A stretch of 64,000 bases of DNA from Agromyces agglutinans (GTDB lineage: Bacteria > Actinomycetota > Actinomycetes > Actinomycetales > Microbacteriaceae), in assembly GCF_009647605.1 (NCBI RefSeq), contig NZ_WJIF01000002.1, positions 434,001-498,000 of the forward strand, written 5' to 3'. Positions within the stretch are counted from its first letter, which is position 1; each line of letters opens with the position of its first letter. Positions 16,615 to 24,462 of this stretch are shown in pieces. Made by a program: the position numbers and the translations under genes. The notes under the pieces are model-generated. The model made no database searches. It saw only the letters and a list, made by a program, of their open reading frames with translations, and was not told the DNA's origin.

Positions 16615-18123
16615 ATGACGAGTTCAGACACCCACGCGCACGGCATCGGCATGCGCATCGCCGTGATCGTGCTCAGCACGCTGCTGGCCGCCATGGTCTT
16701 CCTGTACGTCGCGACGACCGCGAAGATCGCCGACGGCGCCGCCCAGGTCAGTGCCGGAACGGCGGAGGTCGACGACGGATCCCAGCAGCTCGCGGCGGGC
16801 GCCGGCGCCCTCGTCGACGGTGCCGAGGAGCTGGCCGACGGCGCCGCGCGCCTCGATGAGGGCGCGGGCACCGCGAACGACGGCGCGACGCGGCTCGTGA
16901 CCGGTGCCGCCTCCGCGGCCGCGGGGGCCCAGTCGCTGCGCGACGGCACCGCGTCGCTCGCACTCGGGGCCTCATCCGCCGCCGATGGCGCGGCGAGCCT
17001 CAACACCGGAGCCGCCTCGGCGGCCGGCGGGGCGGCGAACCTCTCGGACGGCGCGACGCGGCTCGTCGTCGGCGCCGGCACCCTGCACGAGAAGGCGTCG
17101 GCGGCGGCCGCCGGAGCCGCGACGCTGGCGCAGAAGAGCACGTCGCTCGCCGCCGGCGTCGGTGGGGCGCACGCGTACGCCTCCGGCACCCACGCGGGCG
17201 CCGCGGAACTCTCCACCAAGCTCTCGGCGGCCGTCACCGGCCAGGTGACCGCGCTCGCCGCATCGGAGGCCGCGATCGCCGCGGCCGCCGCCCAGGCGCC
17301 GGTCAATGCGAAGTCTCTGGCCGATGCACTCGACAAGCTGGCTTCGGACGCTCCCGACGATGCGGGCCTCCAGCAGCTGAAGGCGCTCTCGGCCGGCGTC
17401 AGCGCCCAGATGGACGCGCTCGCGACCTACGCGGGGAGCGCCCCCAAGCTCGCGCAGGGCCTCATCGACGCGAACGCCGGTGCCGGTCGCCTGGCCGCGA
17501 CGACGAAGGTCATGGTCGGGGGCGACGGCAAGGACTGGCCCGGCACCGCCTACCTGGCCGGTGAGTCGACGGGCGCCCCCGCGCTCGCCGCGGGTGTCGG
17601 CGCACTCAGCCAGGGCCTCGCCCAGCTCCGCGACGGCGCGGGAACGCTCTCGTCGAGCACGCAGTCGCTCGCCGCCGGCGCGGGTTCACTCGCCTCGGGC
17701 ACGCAGTCGCTCGCGACGGGCGCGGCGAGCCTGGACTCGGGCACGCAGGGTCTCGTGGCCGGCGCCACCCGCCTGAGCGACGGCGCGCAGAACCTCGCGG
17801 GCGGCACCTCGACCCTCTCGAGCGGTGCGAGCACCCTCGCAACCGGCGTCACGAAGCTGTCCGACGGAGCCTCCGAGCTCGCCGACGGGTCGACGCAGCT
17901 CGTGAGCGGATCGTCGCAGCTCGCCGAGGGGTCGAGCGCGCTCGCCGAGGGCACGACCGAGCTCGTCGCCGGCGCCGGTCAGCTCGAGGCGGGTGCCGAA
18001 GGCGTGGTGCCTTCGCTCGTGCCCTGGATCCTCGGGGTCGTGCTCGCCGGGGTCATCGCGATCGGCCTGTGGATCGGCCACCGCGTGAACCACCGTTCGC
18101 GCATGAGCGTCGCGACCGCGTAG
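16615..18123 (+). CDS. Envelope protein with long heptad-like repeats between two membrane helices (YhgE/Pip-like)
   Basis: 502 residues. One N-terminal helix (RIAVIVLSTLLAAMVFLYVAT) and one C-terminal helix (LVPWILGVVLAGVIAIGLWIG) flank about 430 residues of short repeats such as ADGAARLDEGA and TQSLAAGAGSLASG. The L-x-x-G-A spacing is that of the extracellular YhgE/phage-infection-protein repeats. The central portion (about residues 195-300) is less repetitive. The repeat section should lie outside the cell as an extended helical rod. ATG 16615 has TGGAG 7 nt upstream; a terminator follows at 18164. Function unknown; YhgE relatives are linked to type VII secretion or phage adsorption. Confidence 0.72.
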   Translation: MTSSDTHAHGIGMRIAVIVLSTLLAAMVFLYVATTAKIADGAAQVSAGTAEVDDGSQQLAAGAGALVDGAEELADGAARLDEGAGTANDGATRLVTGAASAAAGAQSLRDGTASLALGASSAADGAASLNTGAASAAGGAANLSDGATRLVVGAGTLHEKASAAAAGAATLAQKSTSLAAGVGGAHAYASGTHAGAAELSTKLSAAVTGQVTALAASEAAIAAAAAQAPVNAKSLADALDKLASDAPDDAGLQQLKALSAGVSAQMDALATYAGSAPKLAQGLIDANAGAGRLAATTKVMVGGDGKDWPGTAYLAGESTGAPALAAGVGALSQGLAQLRDGAGTLSSSTQSLAAGAGSLASGTQSLATGAASLDSGTQGLVAGATRLSDGAQNLAGGTSTLSSGASTLATGVTKLSDGASELADGSTQLVSGSSQLAEGSSALAEGTTELVAGAGQLEAGAEGVVPSLVPWILGVVLAGVIAIGLWIGHRVNHRSRMSVATA

Positions 18124-18163
18124 TCGCCGATCGCAACGGCCGCGCCGCACGGGTGACGCGGGA

Positions 18164-18200
18164 GACTCCGGGCGGGTACCCCCTGTACCTGCCCGGAGTC
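18164..18200 (+). terminator. Terminator after the heptad-repeat protein gene
   Basis: 16-bp stem (18164-18179 with 18185-18200, one G-U pair) and loop CCCCT, 41 nt after the stop codon. Confidence 0.82.
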
Positions 18201-18284
18201 GTCGTGCCCGGCGCCGGTCGTCGCGACCGGCGCCGGTGGTCGTGCTGCGCCCCGCGTCCCGCGCCCCGCGTCTCGCGGATTCGG

Positions 18285-18755
18285 TCAGCGGCGGGTGATC
18301 GCCCGAAGGATGAGGCCCACGGCGACCGCTGCGGCGGCGCCGACGGCGATCACGAGGCCCGGATTCTCCCGGTACTTCTCCTTCACGTAGCCGACCCCCT
18401 CATCGACGAGCCCGCGGCCCGACTCGTAGGCCTGCTGCGCTTGGGCCTGGGCCGCGTCGAGCACCTCGGCGCCAGCCTGCCTGGCCTGCTCCGCGGCGCT
18501 CTTCAGGTCGTCGAGGACGTCGTCGACCGTTTCCTTCGTGTCGTCGACCGCCTCGGTCGCGGCATCCTTCGCGGTGCCCATCGCCGAATCGGCGGCACCG
18601 TGCACGCGCTTCGCGGCGCGGTCGGCGTTCTCCGCGGCCTGGGCCGCGGCCGCCTGCACGTCGTCCGTCGCGCGAGCGGCGGCATCCTTCACCTGGTCGG
18701 CTGCGTCGCGCGCAGCGTTCGTCGCATCCGAGGTCGTGCGGTTCGTGTCCGTCAT
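18285..18755 (-). CDS. Small amphipathic-helix protein with C-terminal membrane anchor (LEA/ElaB-like)
   Basis: About 156 residues. The first 120 are Ala/Asp/Lys-rich with 11-residue periodicity (ATNAARDAADQVKDAAARATDD) as in LEA proteins and DUF883/ElaB-YqjD proteins. The C-terminus is one helix, GLVIAVGAAAAVAVGLILRAITRR. ElaB/YqjD-type proteins sit in the inner membrane and bind ribosomes in stationary phase; LEA-like proteins protect against drying or osmotic stress. I chose ATG 18755 because GGAGG is 5 nt upstream; ATG 18758 is adjacent. Convergent with the gene at 16615. A palindrome and -10 element lie upstream. Confidence 0.65.
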   Translation of the reverse strand: MTDTNRTTSDATNAARDAADQVKDAAARATDDVQAAAAQAAENADRAAKRVHGAADSAMGTAKDAATEAVDDTKETVDDVLDDLKSAAEQARQAGAEVLDAAQAQAQQAYESGRGLVDEGVGYVKEKYRENPGLVIAVGAAAAVAVGLILRAITRR

Positions 18756-18802
18756 CATGTCCTCCCGGCGTTCGTGGACGGGGAGCGGCCGATGGGCGCG
18801 CT

Positions 18803-18815
18803 CACCCGTCGGGTG
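18803..18815. promoter_or_regulatory. Operator-like palindrome upstream of the helical protein gene
   Basis: CACCCG-T-CGGGTG, a perfect 13-bp palindrome about 48 bp before the start at 18755. It sits just downstream of the -10 candidate TAGCAT (18824-18829, minus strand), where a repressor would block initiation. Confidence 0.45.
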
Positions 18816-18998
18816 ATGCGGCCATGCTACGTCCGGGTCACGGCGAACCGCCGATCGAGGTGGTGGGGTTGTCAGGGGCCCTCACGGGTGGTACCGGCGG
18901 CAGACGGCTCGCCTCCCGTTCGTCGTGGAGCGGCGGCGGGCCGCAGAGAACGGTGATGCGGGCTCCTCCCACTCGTCGTCGGAGACAGCGCGGATACG

Positions 18999-20579
18999 TC
19001 AGAACGGTGGCGCGAGCTGGGGGAGAGGTTCGGCAGCTCCGGAGGTCTTGGCTCCACCCGCTCGGATGCGCACCGCCGGGTCGCTTCGATGTCGGCGCCC
19101 GCTCGGTGATCGCCATTCGAGGACGCCGTCGCCGAGCTGGCGCACCGACCATGAGGTCTCGTGTTTCAGGTGATGGTGCTGCGGGCAGAGGCTCGCGAGG
19201 TTGTCGTGCGCGGTTCGCCCGCCGTCGGCCCAGTCGAGGGTGTGGTCGAGCTCGCAGGCTCGGGCATTGCGGTTGCAGCCGGGGAACCGGCAGGTCTCGT
19301 CACGCAGCCGAACCCATTTCGCGAGGTCGGCGGGCGGACGATAGGAACGACGGTCGACGTCGAGGACCGCGCCGGTCACGGGGTGGGTGAGGATCCGCAG
19401 GAACGACGGCGCGTGCGCGGCGATGCGGCGTGCGCTCTCGGCATCGATCGGACCATAGCCCTCGAGATACCCCGGCTCGTCGCCGCCGAGGAGCGTCATG
19501 ACGGGGACGGTGACCGCCACCGTCGGCGAGATCGGCACCGGTGCGGTCGCGTCGGCGCGGCCCGCCTCTGCGGACACCCCGAGCAGGAGATCGACCGCCA
19601 CGTCGGCGCGCAACTGCTCGAGCGTGCGGTCGGATGTTGCGGCACCGGCACCGGCACCGGCACCGGCCTCAGCACCGACGCCGGCACCGACTGCAGCGCC
19701 GACGTCCGCGCCAGCCCCCGCTCCGGCTGCGGTGCTGGCCGCATCGGCAGCGTCGCCGCGGCCCTGGCGGTCGGCATCGCCTTCGCCCGCGGCGCCACGA
19801 TTGCCGATGCCGTCGGCGGCAACGGCAGGGTGGCGAAGCGAGCGGGCCGACTGGTCGAGGCGACGGTGGATCAACAGCGCCTCGGTCACAGGCAGGAAGA
19901 GATGCAGCCACGCCATGCCGTCGGCAGCTGGCTCGAGTTCGACGCGGCGCTCGCCGGTTGCGGCACGGTGCCGTTCGGCAGCCGTCTCGGCCAGCAGCTC
20001 TTCGCGCAGCCGCCGGGCGCGACGCCGGAGCGTCGCCGCCGGGACGGTCTCGGAGAGGGCGGCCAGCTCGCCGTCGAGCTCGGCCACGATCGCCTCGTCG
20101 TCGACCCCCTCGATCGCCTCGATGATGACGCGAGCGTGCGCCATGGCGAACGCGCCGGACCGCATCGCCGCGAGCGTTCGGGGGAGCTGCGTCGTCAGCA
20201 CCCACGCATCGGACGCGAACCGCTGCATGGTGCGCTCGGGGATGCGCATGGCGGTGGCGAACTCGGCGATGACGGCGCGGATCGCCAGGTCGCGACGTCG
20301 TTCGCCCGAGACGCGCGGCGAGGTGAACGCTTCGGCGGCGGCCACGGCGTGGTCCATCGCCAGGCGCAGCACGTGGATCTGGACGGAGGCGTGCATGGCC
20401 GCGATGCGCTGCGCGCTCGCCGCAGCATCGACCAGTCGCGACAGCGTGTCTTGGGCGCGCGCGTACGGCGAGCGATCGTCGGGGCCGGAGCCGGAGCCCG
20501 AGGCATCCAGCGAGGTCGAACGGAACGCGAGCGGCGCGGCGATGGTCTCGAAGGGGGTTGCCGCTGCCGCCGTGGTCAT
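18999..20579 (-). CDS. DUF222 / HNH endonuclease (13E12-repeat family)
   Basis: 526 residues. N-terminal DUF222 helical domain (VIAEFATAMRIPERTMQRFASDAWVL; AMRSGAFAMAHARVIIEAI), then an HNH nuclease centre: CRFPGCNRNARACELDHTLDWADGGRTAHDNLASLCPQHHHLKH, with two CxxC-type zinc positions. Between them lies an Ala/Gly tract (about residues 275-310) written by a (CCGGCA)n repeat. Family function is unknown; 13E12 proteins are multi-copy in actinobacteria. Start ATG 20579 is 6 nt from TAGAAT, with a perfect LexA box just upstream, so SOS induction is likely. In Mycobacterium tuberculosis several 13E12 genes are known LexA targets. Confidence 0.88.
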   Translation of the reverse strand: MTTAAAATPFETIAAPLAFRSTSLDASGSGSGPDDRSPYARAQDTLSRLVDAAASAQRIAAMHASVQIHVLRLAMDHAVAAAEAFTSPRVSGERRRDLAIRAVIAEFATAMRIPERTMQRFASDAWVLTTQLPRTLAAMRSGAFAMAHARVIIEAIEGVDDEAIVAELDGELAALSETVPAATLRRRARRLREELLAETAAERHRAATGERRVELEPAADGMAWLHLFLPVTEALLIHRRLDQSARSLRHPAVAADGIGNRGAAGEGDADRQGRGDAADAASTAAGAGAGADVGAAVGAGVGAEAGAGAGAGAATSDRTLEQLRADVAVDLLLGVSAEAGRADATAPVPISPTVAVTVPVMTLLGGDEPGYLEGYGPIDAESARRIAAHAPSFLRILTHPVTGAVLDVDRRSYRPPADLAKWVRLRDETCRFPGCNRNARACELDHTLDWADGGRTAHDNLASLCPQHHHLKHETSWSVRQLGDGVLEWRSPSGRRHRSDPAVRIRAGGAKTSGAAEPLPQLAPPF

Positions 20580-20585
20580 GCCATC

Positions 20586-20591
20586 ATTCTA
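20586..20591 (-). promoter_or_regulatory. -10 element of the leaderless HNH gene promoter
   Basis: TAGAAT on the minus strand, exactly 6 nt before ATG 20579. Confidence 0.62.
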
Positions 20592-20599
20592 GCGACATT

Positions 20600-20613
20600 C
20601 GAACGTATGTTCG
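20600..20613. promoter_or_regulatory. LexA (SOS) box of the HNH endonuclease gene
   Basis: CGAACGTATGTTCG: a perfect palindromic match to the Gram-positive/mycobacterial SOS box CGAAC-N4-GTTCG. It lies between the -35 and -10 positions of the HNH gene promoter, where LexA would repress. Confidence 0.88.
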
Positions 20614-20674
20614 AGTGTTTTCCCCAATGGAAGTGGTTTTCCCCAGCGAAAGGAGGGCCATCGGTGCCGAACCG

Positions 20675-21934
20675 CTACCCGAGCCCTGCCCGTTCGGCCA
20701 GTATGCCGCGCAGCACCTCGACCGTCGCCGTGAAGCCGCGGTGCACCTCCTCGAAGCTCGTCGAGAGCGGCGAGAGCCCGATGCGCAGTCCGCCGGGGTC
20801 GCGGTAGTCGGGGATCACGTCGCGCTGCCAGAGCCGCGCGGTCACCTCGCGCATCGCATCGTGGTGCAGGGTGACGTGCCCGCCGCGCTCGGCGGGATCT
20901 CCCGGCGACGCGAGCGTGACGCCGAGCGGCGCGAGCCAGGCCTCGGCGAGCTCGATCGCGAACTGCGTGAGGGCGACCGACTTCGCGCGCAGCGCGGCGA
21001 TGCCGGCCTCCTCGATCATCGCGAGGGTCTCCTCCATCGGCAGCATCGCGACGATCGGCGACGTCCCCGACAGGTACCGGCGGATGCCCGGCACGGGCTG
21101 GTACGCCGGCCCCATCCCGAACTGGTCGGCGGTGCCGAACCAGCCCTGGATGGGCTGCTCGAGCACGCGCTGCAGGTCGTCGCGCACGTACGCGAAGGCG
21201 GGCGAGCCGGGCCCGCCGTTCAGGTACTTGTAGGTGCATCCGACCGCGAGGTCGAAGCCCCAGGCATCCGCTTTGATCGGTACCGAGCCGGCCGAATGGC
21301 AGAGGTCCCACAGGATCAGCGCACCCGCGTCGTGGGCGATCCGCGTGAGCTCGGGGGCATCCGCGAGGTAGGCCGACCGGTACGCGACGTGCGACAGCAC
21401 GACCAGCGCGGTCTGCGGCCCGGCGACCTCGGCCAGCTGCTCGGGCGTCACGCCCGACGTGAGCTCGACCTCGATCCAGCGCACGCGCAGCCCGCGCTCG
21501 CGAGCGATGCCCTCGAGCACGTAGCGGTCGGTCGGGAAATTGTCGGTGTCGAGCACGATCTCGCGCCGGTCCGGATCGCGCGCGACCTGCGCATCGACGG
21601 CCGCGCGCGCCAGCTTGTACAGCAGCACCGTCGTCGAGTCGCCGATGACCGTCTGCCCGGCCTTCGCCTCGATCACGGCCCGCCCGATGCGGTCGCCGAT
21701 CTCGGTCGGGAGCTGCAGCCACGCTTCGTCCCAGCCGCGGATCAACCGGCCGCCCCAGTCGTCGGTCATGAAGCGCTGCATCCGCTCGATGGCGGCGACG
21801 GGCGGACGTCCGAGCGAGTTCCCGTCGAAGTAGACGACCTCGGATGCCACGCCCTCGAACCGCTTGCGATAGTGGGCGAGGCCGTCGGCGCGATCCATGC
21901 GGCGGGCGTAGGCGAGCAGCGGGTCGAGCGTCAT
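20675..21934 (-). CDS. kynU: Kynureninase
   Basis: PLP-dependent hydrolysis of kynurenine to anthranilate + alanine (third step of tryptophan breakdown). 419 residues, normal length. Marks: VYFDGNSLGRPP near the N-terminus, NFPTDRYVLEG, ILWDLCHSAGSVP, and the PLP lysine in CTYKYLNGGPGSPAF. Start ATG 21934 overlaps the stop of the upstream amidohydrolase by 4 nt (ATGA), so it is the last gene of the kynA - amidohydrolase - kynU operon. Confidence 0.96.
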   Translation of the reverse strand: MTLDPLLAYARRMDRADGLAHYRKRFEGVASEVVYFDGNSLGRPPVAAIERMQRFMTDDWGGRLIRGWDEAWLQLPTEIGDRIGRAVIEAKAGQTVIGDSTTVLLYKLARAAVDAQVARDPDRREIVLDTDNFPTDRYVLEGIARERGLRVRWIEVELTSGVTPEQLAEVAGPQTALVVLSHVAYRSAYLADAPELTRIAHDAGALILWDLCHSAGSVPIKADAWGFDLAVGCTYKYLNGGPGSPAFAYVRDDLQRVLEQPIQGWFGTADQFGMGPAYQPVPGIRRYLSGTSPIVAMLPMEETLAMIEEAGIAALRAKSVALTQFAIELAEAWLAPLGVTLASPGDPAERGGHVTLHHDAMREVTARLWQRDVIPDYRDPGGLRIGLSPLSTSFEEVHRGFTATVEVLRGILAERAGLG

Positions 21935-23298
21935 CGGTCGATCGGTTCCAATTCCTCGGCGGGCAGGATTCGGGCGGTGGCGAGCCACGCGCCCAGGTCT
22001 TCGATCGCGGCGGGCGGCGGGCCGGCCACGAAGGTCGCGAGTGCCTCGAGCGCGTCGAAGGGGTCGTGCGTGTCGTCGCGTGCGTCGAACGAGCCGCGTG
22101 CGCCGGGTGCATCGCGTCGGTCGGGCGATGCGGGTGCGACGGATGCCTCGGGTGCGTCGTGCCCCTCGTGCCCCTCGTGCACCTCGTGCCTCTCGTGCCT
22201 CTCGCGCGGGTCGCGTGCGGCGGGTGCGTCTCGTCGGTCGACCGTGACGGATGCCTCGCGCGCGTCGACCGCCTCGCGCGACCGGCTCCGACCGCCGGGC
22301 CACGCCGCCGTCATGGCCGAGAGGATCGCCGCCGGGTCGAGACCGGACGCGACGAGCCCGGCCACCTCCCGCGGGTTCACCCCGGCGGGCAGGTCGCCAT
22401 TGCCGAGGTCGGTGCCGTAGAGCACGACGCCCCCGGCCGCGTGGAAGCGCCGCAGGTTGTCGACGGCACGGTCGTGATCGGCGCCGCCCGCACCCCAGCC
22501 GTGGATGTCGAGCGTCGAGATCCACCGCTGCCCGCGGTCGACCGCTTCGGCGATGAGGGCGTCATCGAGCCGTTCGGTCCACGGCGTGTGCGCGAGCGCG
22601 TCGATGCCGGCCTCGATCGCGCGCCGCGCCATGTCCTCGCCTTCGACGTGCGCGACGACCGGCAGGCCGGCCGCGCGCGCCGCGCCCACGACGTCGGCGA
22701 GCACGTCGTCGCCGAAGACCGGTCCGGCGTCGCTGTTGAGCGTGATCTTGATGACGGATGCCCCGAACGCGGCCTGCTCACGGACCGCGTGGTCGGCCGG
22801 GGTCCCGGCGGCATCGTGGCCGTGAACACGACCGTCGCCGGGCCCGTGCGCGCGACGGTCGCCGTGTCCTTGACCGAGACGGTCGCCGTGCCCGTGCCCG
22901 TGCCCGTGCTCGGCGACCTCGTGCACCGCGGTCGGCGGCCCCCACCGCCCGAGCGGGTATCCACCGGGTGCGGCGAGCAGCGCGCCCGCGAAGGCGATCC
23001 GCGGGACGTCGACCGTGGCCGCGAGGCGGGCGATGACCGCGGGATCCCAGCCGAGGTCGAGCACGGCTGCGATGCCGCCCGCCCGCACTGCGCCGGCGTC
23101 GGCGAGCCCGAGGTGCACGTGGTGGTCGCACAACGGCGGCAGCGCGATGCCGACCTCCCCCGGGTGCTCGCCGTTCAGCGAACGGCGAGCGGCCCGCGCG
23201 AGCGGCCCGAGGTCGAGCGGCCCGCGACCGAGTTGCCCGCGACCGAGCGGCCCGCGACCGAGCGGCCCGGCCCCTCCGAGATCGTCCGGCCGAGGCAT
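21931..23298 (-). CDS. Amidohydrolase-superfamily enzyme; candidate N-formylkynurenine formamidase
   Basis: 455 residues, between and tightly coupled to kynA (3-nt gap) and kynU (4-nt overlap). A full metal site is visible: DHHVHLG (HxH, residues 60-62), ASVIKITL (Lys), VVAHVEG (His), ALAHTPW (His), LYGTDLGNG (Asp). The operon has dioxygenase and kynureninase but no KynB or AFMID-type formamidase, so this enzyme probably removes the formyl group. It also carries three odd low-complexity pieces: an N-terminal GRGPL repeat (15-bp units), a His/Gly-rich insert (GHGHGHG) near residue 130, and a His/Glu/Arg-rich insert near residue 385. Fold certain; substrate inferred. Confidence 0.8.
   Translation of the reverse strand: MPRPDDLGGAGPLGRGPLGRGQLGRGPLDLGPLARAARRSLNGEHPGEVGIALPPLCDHHVHLGLADAGAVRAGGIAAVLDLGWDPAVIARLAATVDVPRIAFAGALLAAPGGYPLGRWGPPTAVHEVAEHGHGHGHGDRLGQGHGDRRAHGPGDGRVHGHDAAGTPADHAVREQAAFGASVIKITLNSDAGPVFGDDVLADVVGAARAAGLPVVAHVEGEDMARRAIEAGIDALAHTPWTERLDDALIAEAVDRGQRWISTLDIHGWGAGGADHDRAVDNLRRFHAAGGVVLYGTDLGNGDLPAGVNPREVAGLVASGLDPAAILSAMTAAWPGGRSRSREAVDAREASVTVDRRDAPAARDPRERHERHEVHEGHEGHDAPEASVAPASPDRRDAPGARGSFDARDDTHDPFDALEALATFVAGPPPAAIEDLGAWLATARILPAEELEPIDR
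23200..23274 (-). repeat. 15-bp tandem repeat x5 at the amidohydrolase N-terminus
   Basis: Five 15-bp units, consensus GAGCGGCCCGCGACC on the plus strand. Read on the coding strand: GAGPL GRGPL GRGQL GRGPL DLGPL. Begins about 25 bp after the start codon and stays in frame. Confidence 0.9.
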
Positions 23299-23301
23299 CC
23301 G

Positions 23302-24168
23302 TCAGCCCGGGATCTCGGTTCGCACGGCGTACAGCTCCGGGAAGAACGTGAGCTCGAGCGCGCGCCGCAGGAAGGACGCCCCACTCGACCCGCCGGTGCC
23401 GGTCTTGTTGCCGATGATGCGCTCGACCGTCTTCAGGTGCCGGAAGCGCCAGAGCTGGAAGTTGTCCTCGAGGTCGACGAGCTCCTCGCACGTCTCGTAC
23501 GCGGCCCAGTGGTCGTCGGTGTCGGCGTAGATCGACGCGAACACGGGCACGAGCTCGGGCCGGAACGTCCAGGCGAGCGTCACGTCGCGGTCGAGCACGT
23601 CGGCCGGGATCGGGTAACCGGCCCGCGCGAGCAGGCGCAGGAACTCGTCGTACAGGCTCGGCTCCTCGAGCGCCCGTGTGAGGATCGCGCTCGCCGTGGC
23701 ATCCGATTCGAAGACCTGCAGCATGCGCCGGTTCTTGTTGCCGAGCACGAACTCAACGGCGCGGTACTGGTACGACTGGAACCCACTCGCGTTGCCGAGC
23801 ACGCCGCGGAACTGGCCGTACTCGGTCGGCGTCAGGGTCGCGAGCACCGACCACTGCTCGGTCAGCGTCTTCTGGATGTGCTTGACCCGCGCGATGCACT
23901 TGAGCGCCGGCGCGAGCTCGTCGGCCCGCAGCATCCGGCACGCCGTCTCGAGCTCGTGCAGCACGAGCTTCAGCCACAGCTCGGTGGTCTGGTGCTGCAC
24001 GATGAACAGCAGCTCGTCGTGGTGCTCGGGCCGCGAGATCGGCCGCTGCGCGGCGAGCAGGGTCGACAGGTCGAGGTATCCGCCGTAGCTCATCCGATCG
24101 CTGAAATCGGTGACGACGGATGCCTCGATGTCACGGGTGTTCTCGCTGACGCCCTCGCTGCCGATCAC
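23302..24168 (-). CDS. kynA: Tryptophan 2,3-dioxygenase
   Basis: Haem enzyme opening the indole ring of L-tryptophan to N-formylkynurenine. 288 residues, normal. Marks: MSYGGYLDLSTLLAAQ, HHDELLFIVQHQTTELWLKLVLHEL (active-site His region), FRGVLGNASGFQSYQYRAVEF, and the C-terminal NKTGTGGSSG loop. Start GTG 24168 stands 6 nt after TAGGCT, so the mRNA is probably leaderless. First gene of the kynA - amidohydrolase - kynU operon; products feed anthranilate. It is divergent from the TetR gene at 24463, the natural candidate regulator. Confidence 0.97.
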   Translation of the reverse strand: MIGSEGVSENTRDIEASVVTDFSDRMSYGGYLDLSTLLAAQRPISRPEHHDELLFIVQHQTTELWLKLVLHELETACRMLRADELAPALKCIARVKHIQKTLTEQWSVLATLTPTEYGQFRGVLGNASGFQSYQYRAVEFVLGNKNRRMLQVFESDATASAILTRALEEPSLYDEFLRLLARAGYPIPADVLDRDVTLAWTFRPELVPVFASIYADTDDHWAAYETCEELVDLEDNFQLWRFRHLKTVERIIGNKTGTGGSSGASFLRRALELTFFPELYAVRTEIPG

Positions 24169-24174
24169 GAGGCC

Positions 24175-24180
24175 AGCCTA
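24175..24180 (-). promoter_or_regulatory. -10 element of the leaderless kynA promoter
   Basis: TAGGCT on the minus strand, 6 nt before GTG 24168. Confidence 0.6.
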
Positions 24181-24252
24181 CGTCGGCGCGACCGCGGGCG
24201 CCCGGTGCGCCGGGGAGAGCGCGGAAGGAGCGCGGGTGAACGGGCGCGGGAA

Positions 24253-24312
24253 ATGGGCGCCGGGGGGATGGGCGCCGGGGGAATGGGCGCGGGGGGAATG
24301 GGCGCGGTGCGC
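24253..24312. repeat. 15-bp tandem repeat x4 in non-coding DNA
   Basis: ATGGGCGC recurs at 24253, 24268, 24283 and 24298, an exact 15-bp period with G-rich joins. It lies between kynA and tetR, outside any credible gene. Confidence 0.88.
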
Positions 24313-24379
24313 GCCCCCTGCCGACCGGAGATCGGCGCTCGCCCACCGCGCCCGGACTCGCCCCCCAGCGAGCCCCAGA

Positions 24380-24404
24380 CGTTCCGCATTCGGGAATCGG
24401 AACG
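24380..24404. promoter_or_regulatory. Palindromic operator candidate between kynA and tetR
   Basis: CGTTCCG-c-ATTC-GG-GAAT-CGGAACG: nested inverted repeat of 25 bp with a single bulged base. Lies about 60 bp upstream of the TetR start, in the divergent region shared with kynA. Confidence 0.6.
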
Positions 24405-24462
24405 CCTCCTCCGCATGATACCGCACCGGGCGGGGCGGGACCGCGCGGAGTAGGCTCGAACG

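Noticed and set aside
24178-24426. 82-codon minus-strand frame before kynA (AHSP repeats)
   Set aside because: Only a reading of the non-coding 15-bp repeat; it has no ribosome site, no family, and ends 10 nt before kynA across its promoter.
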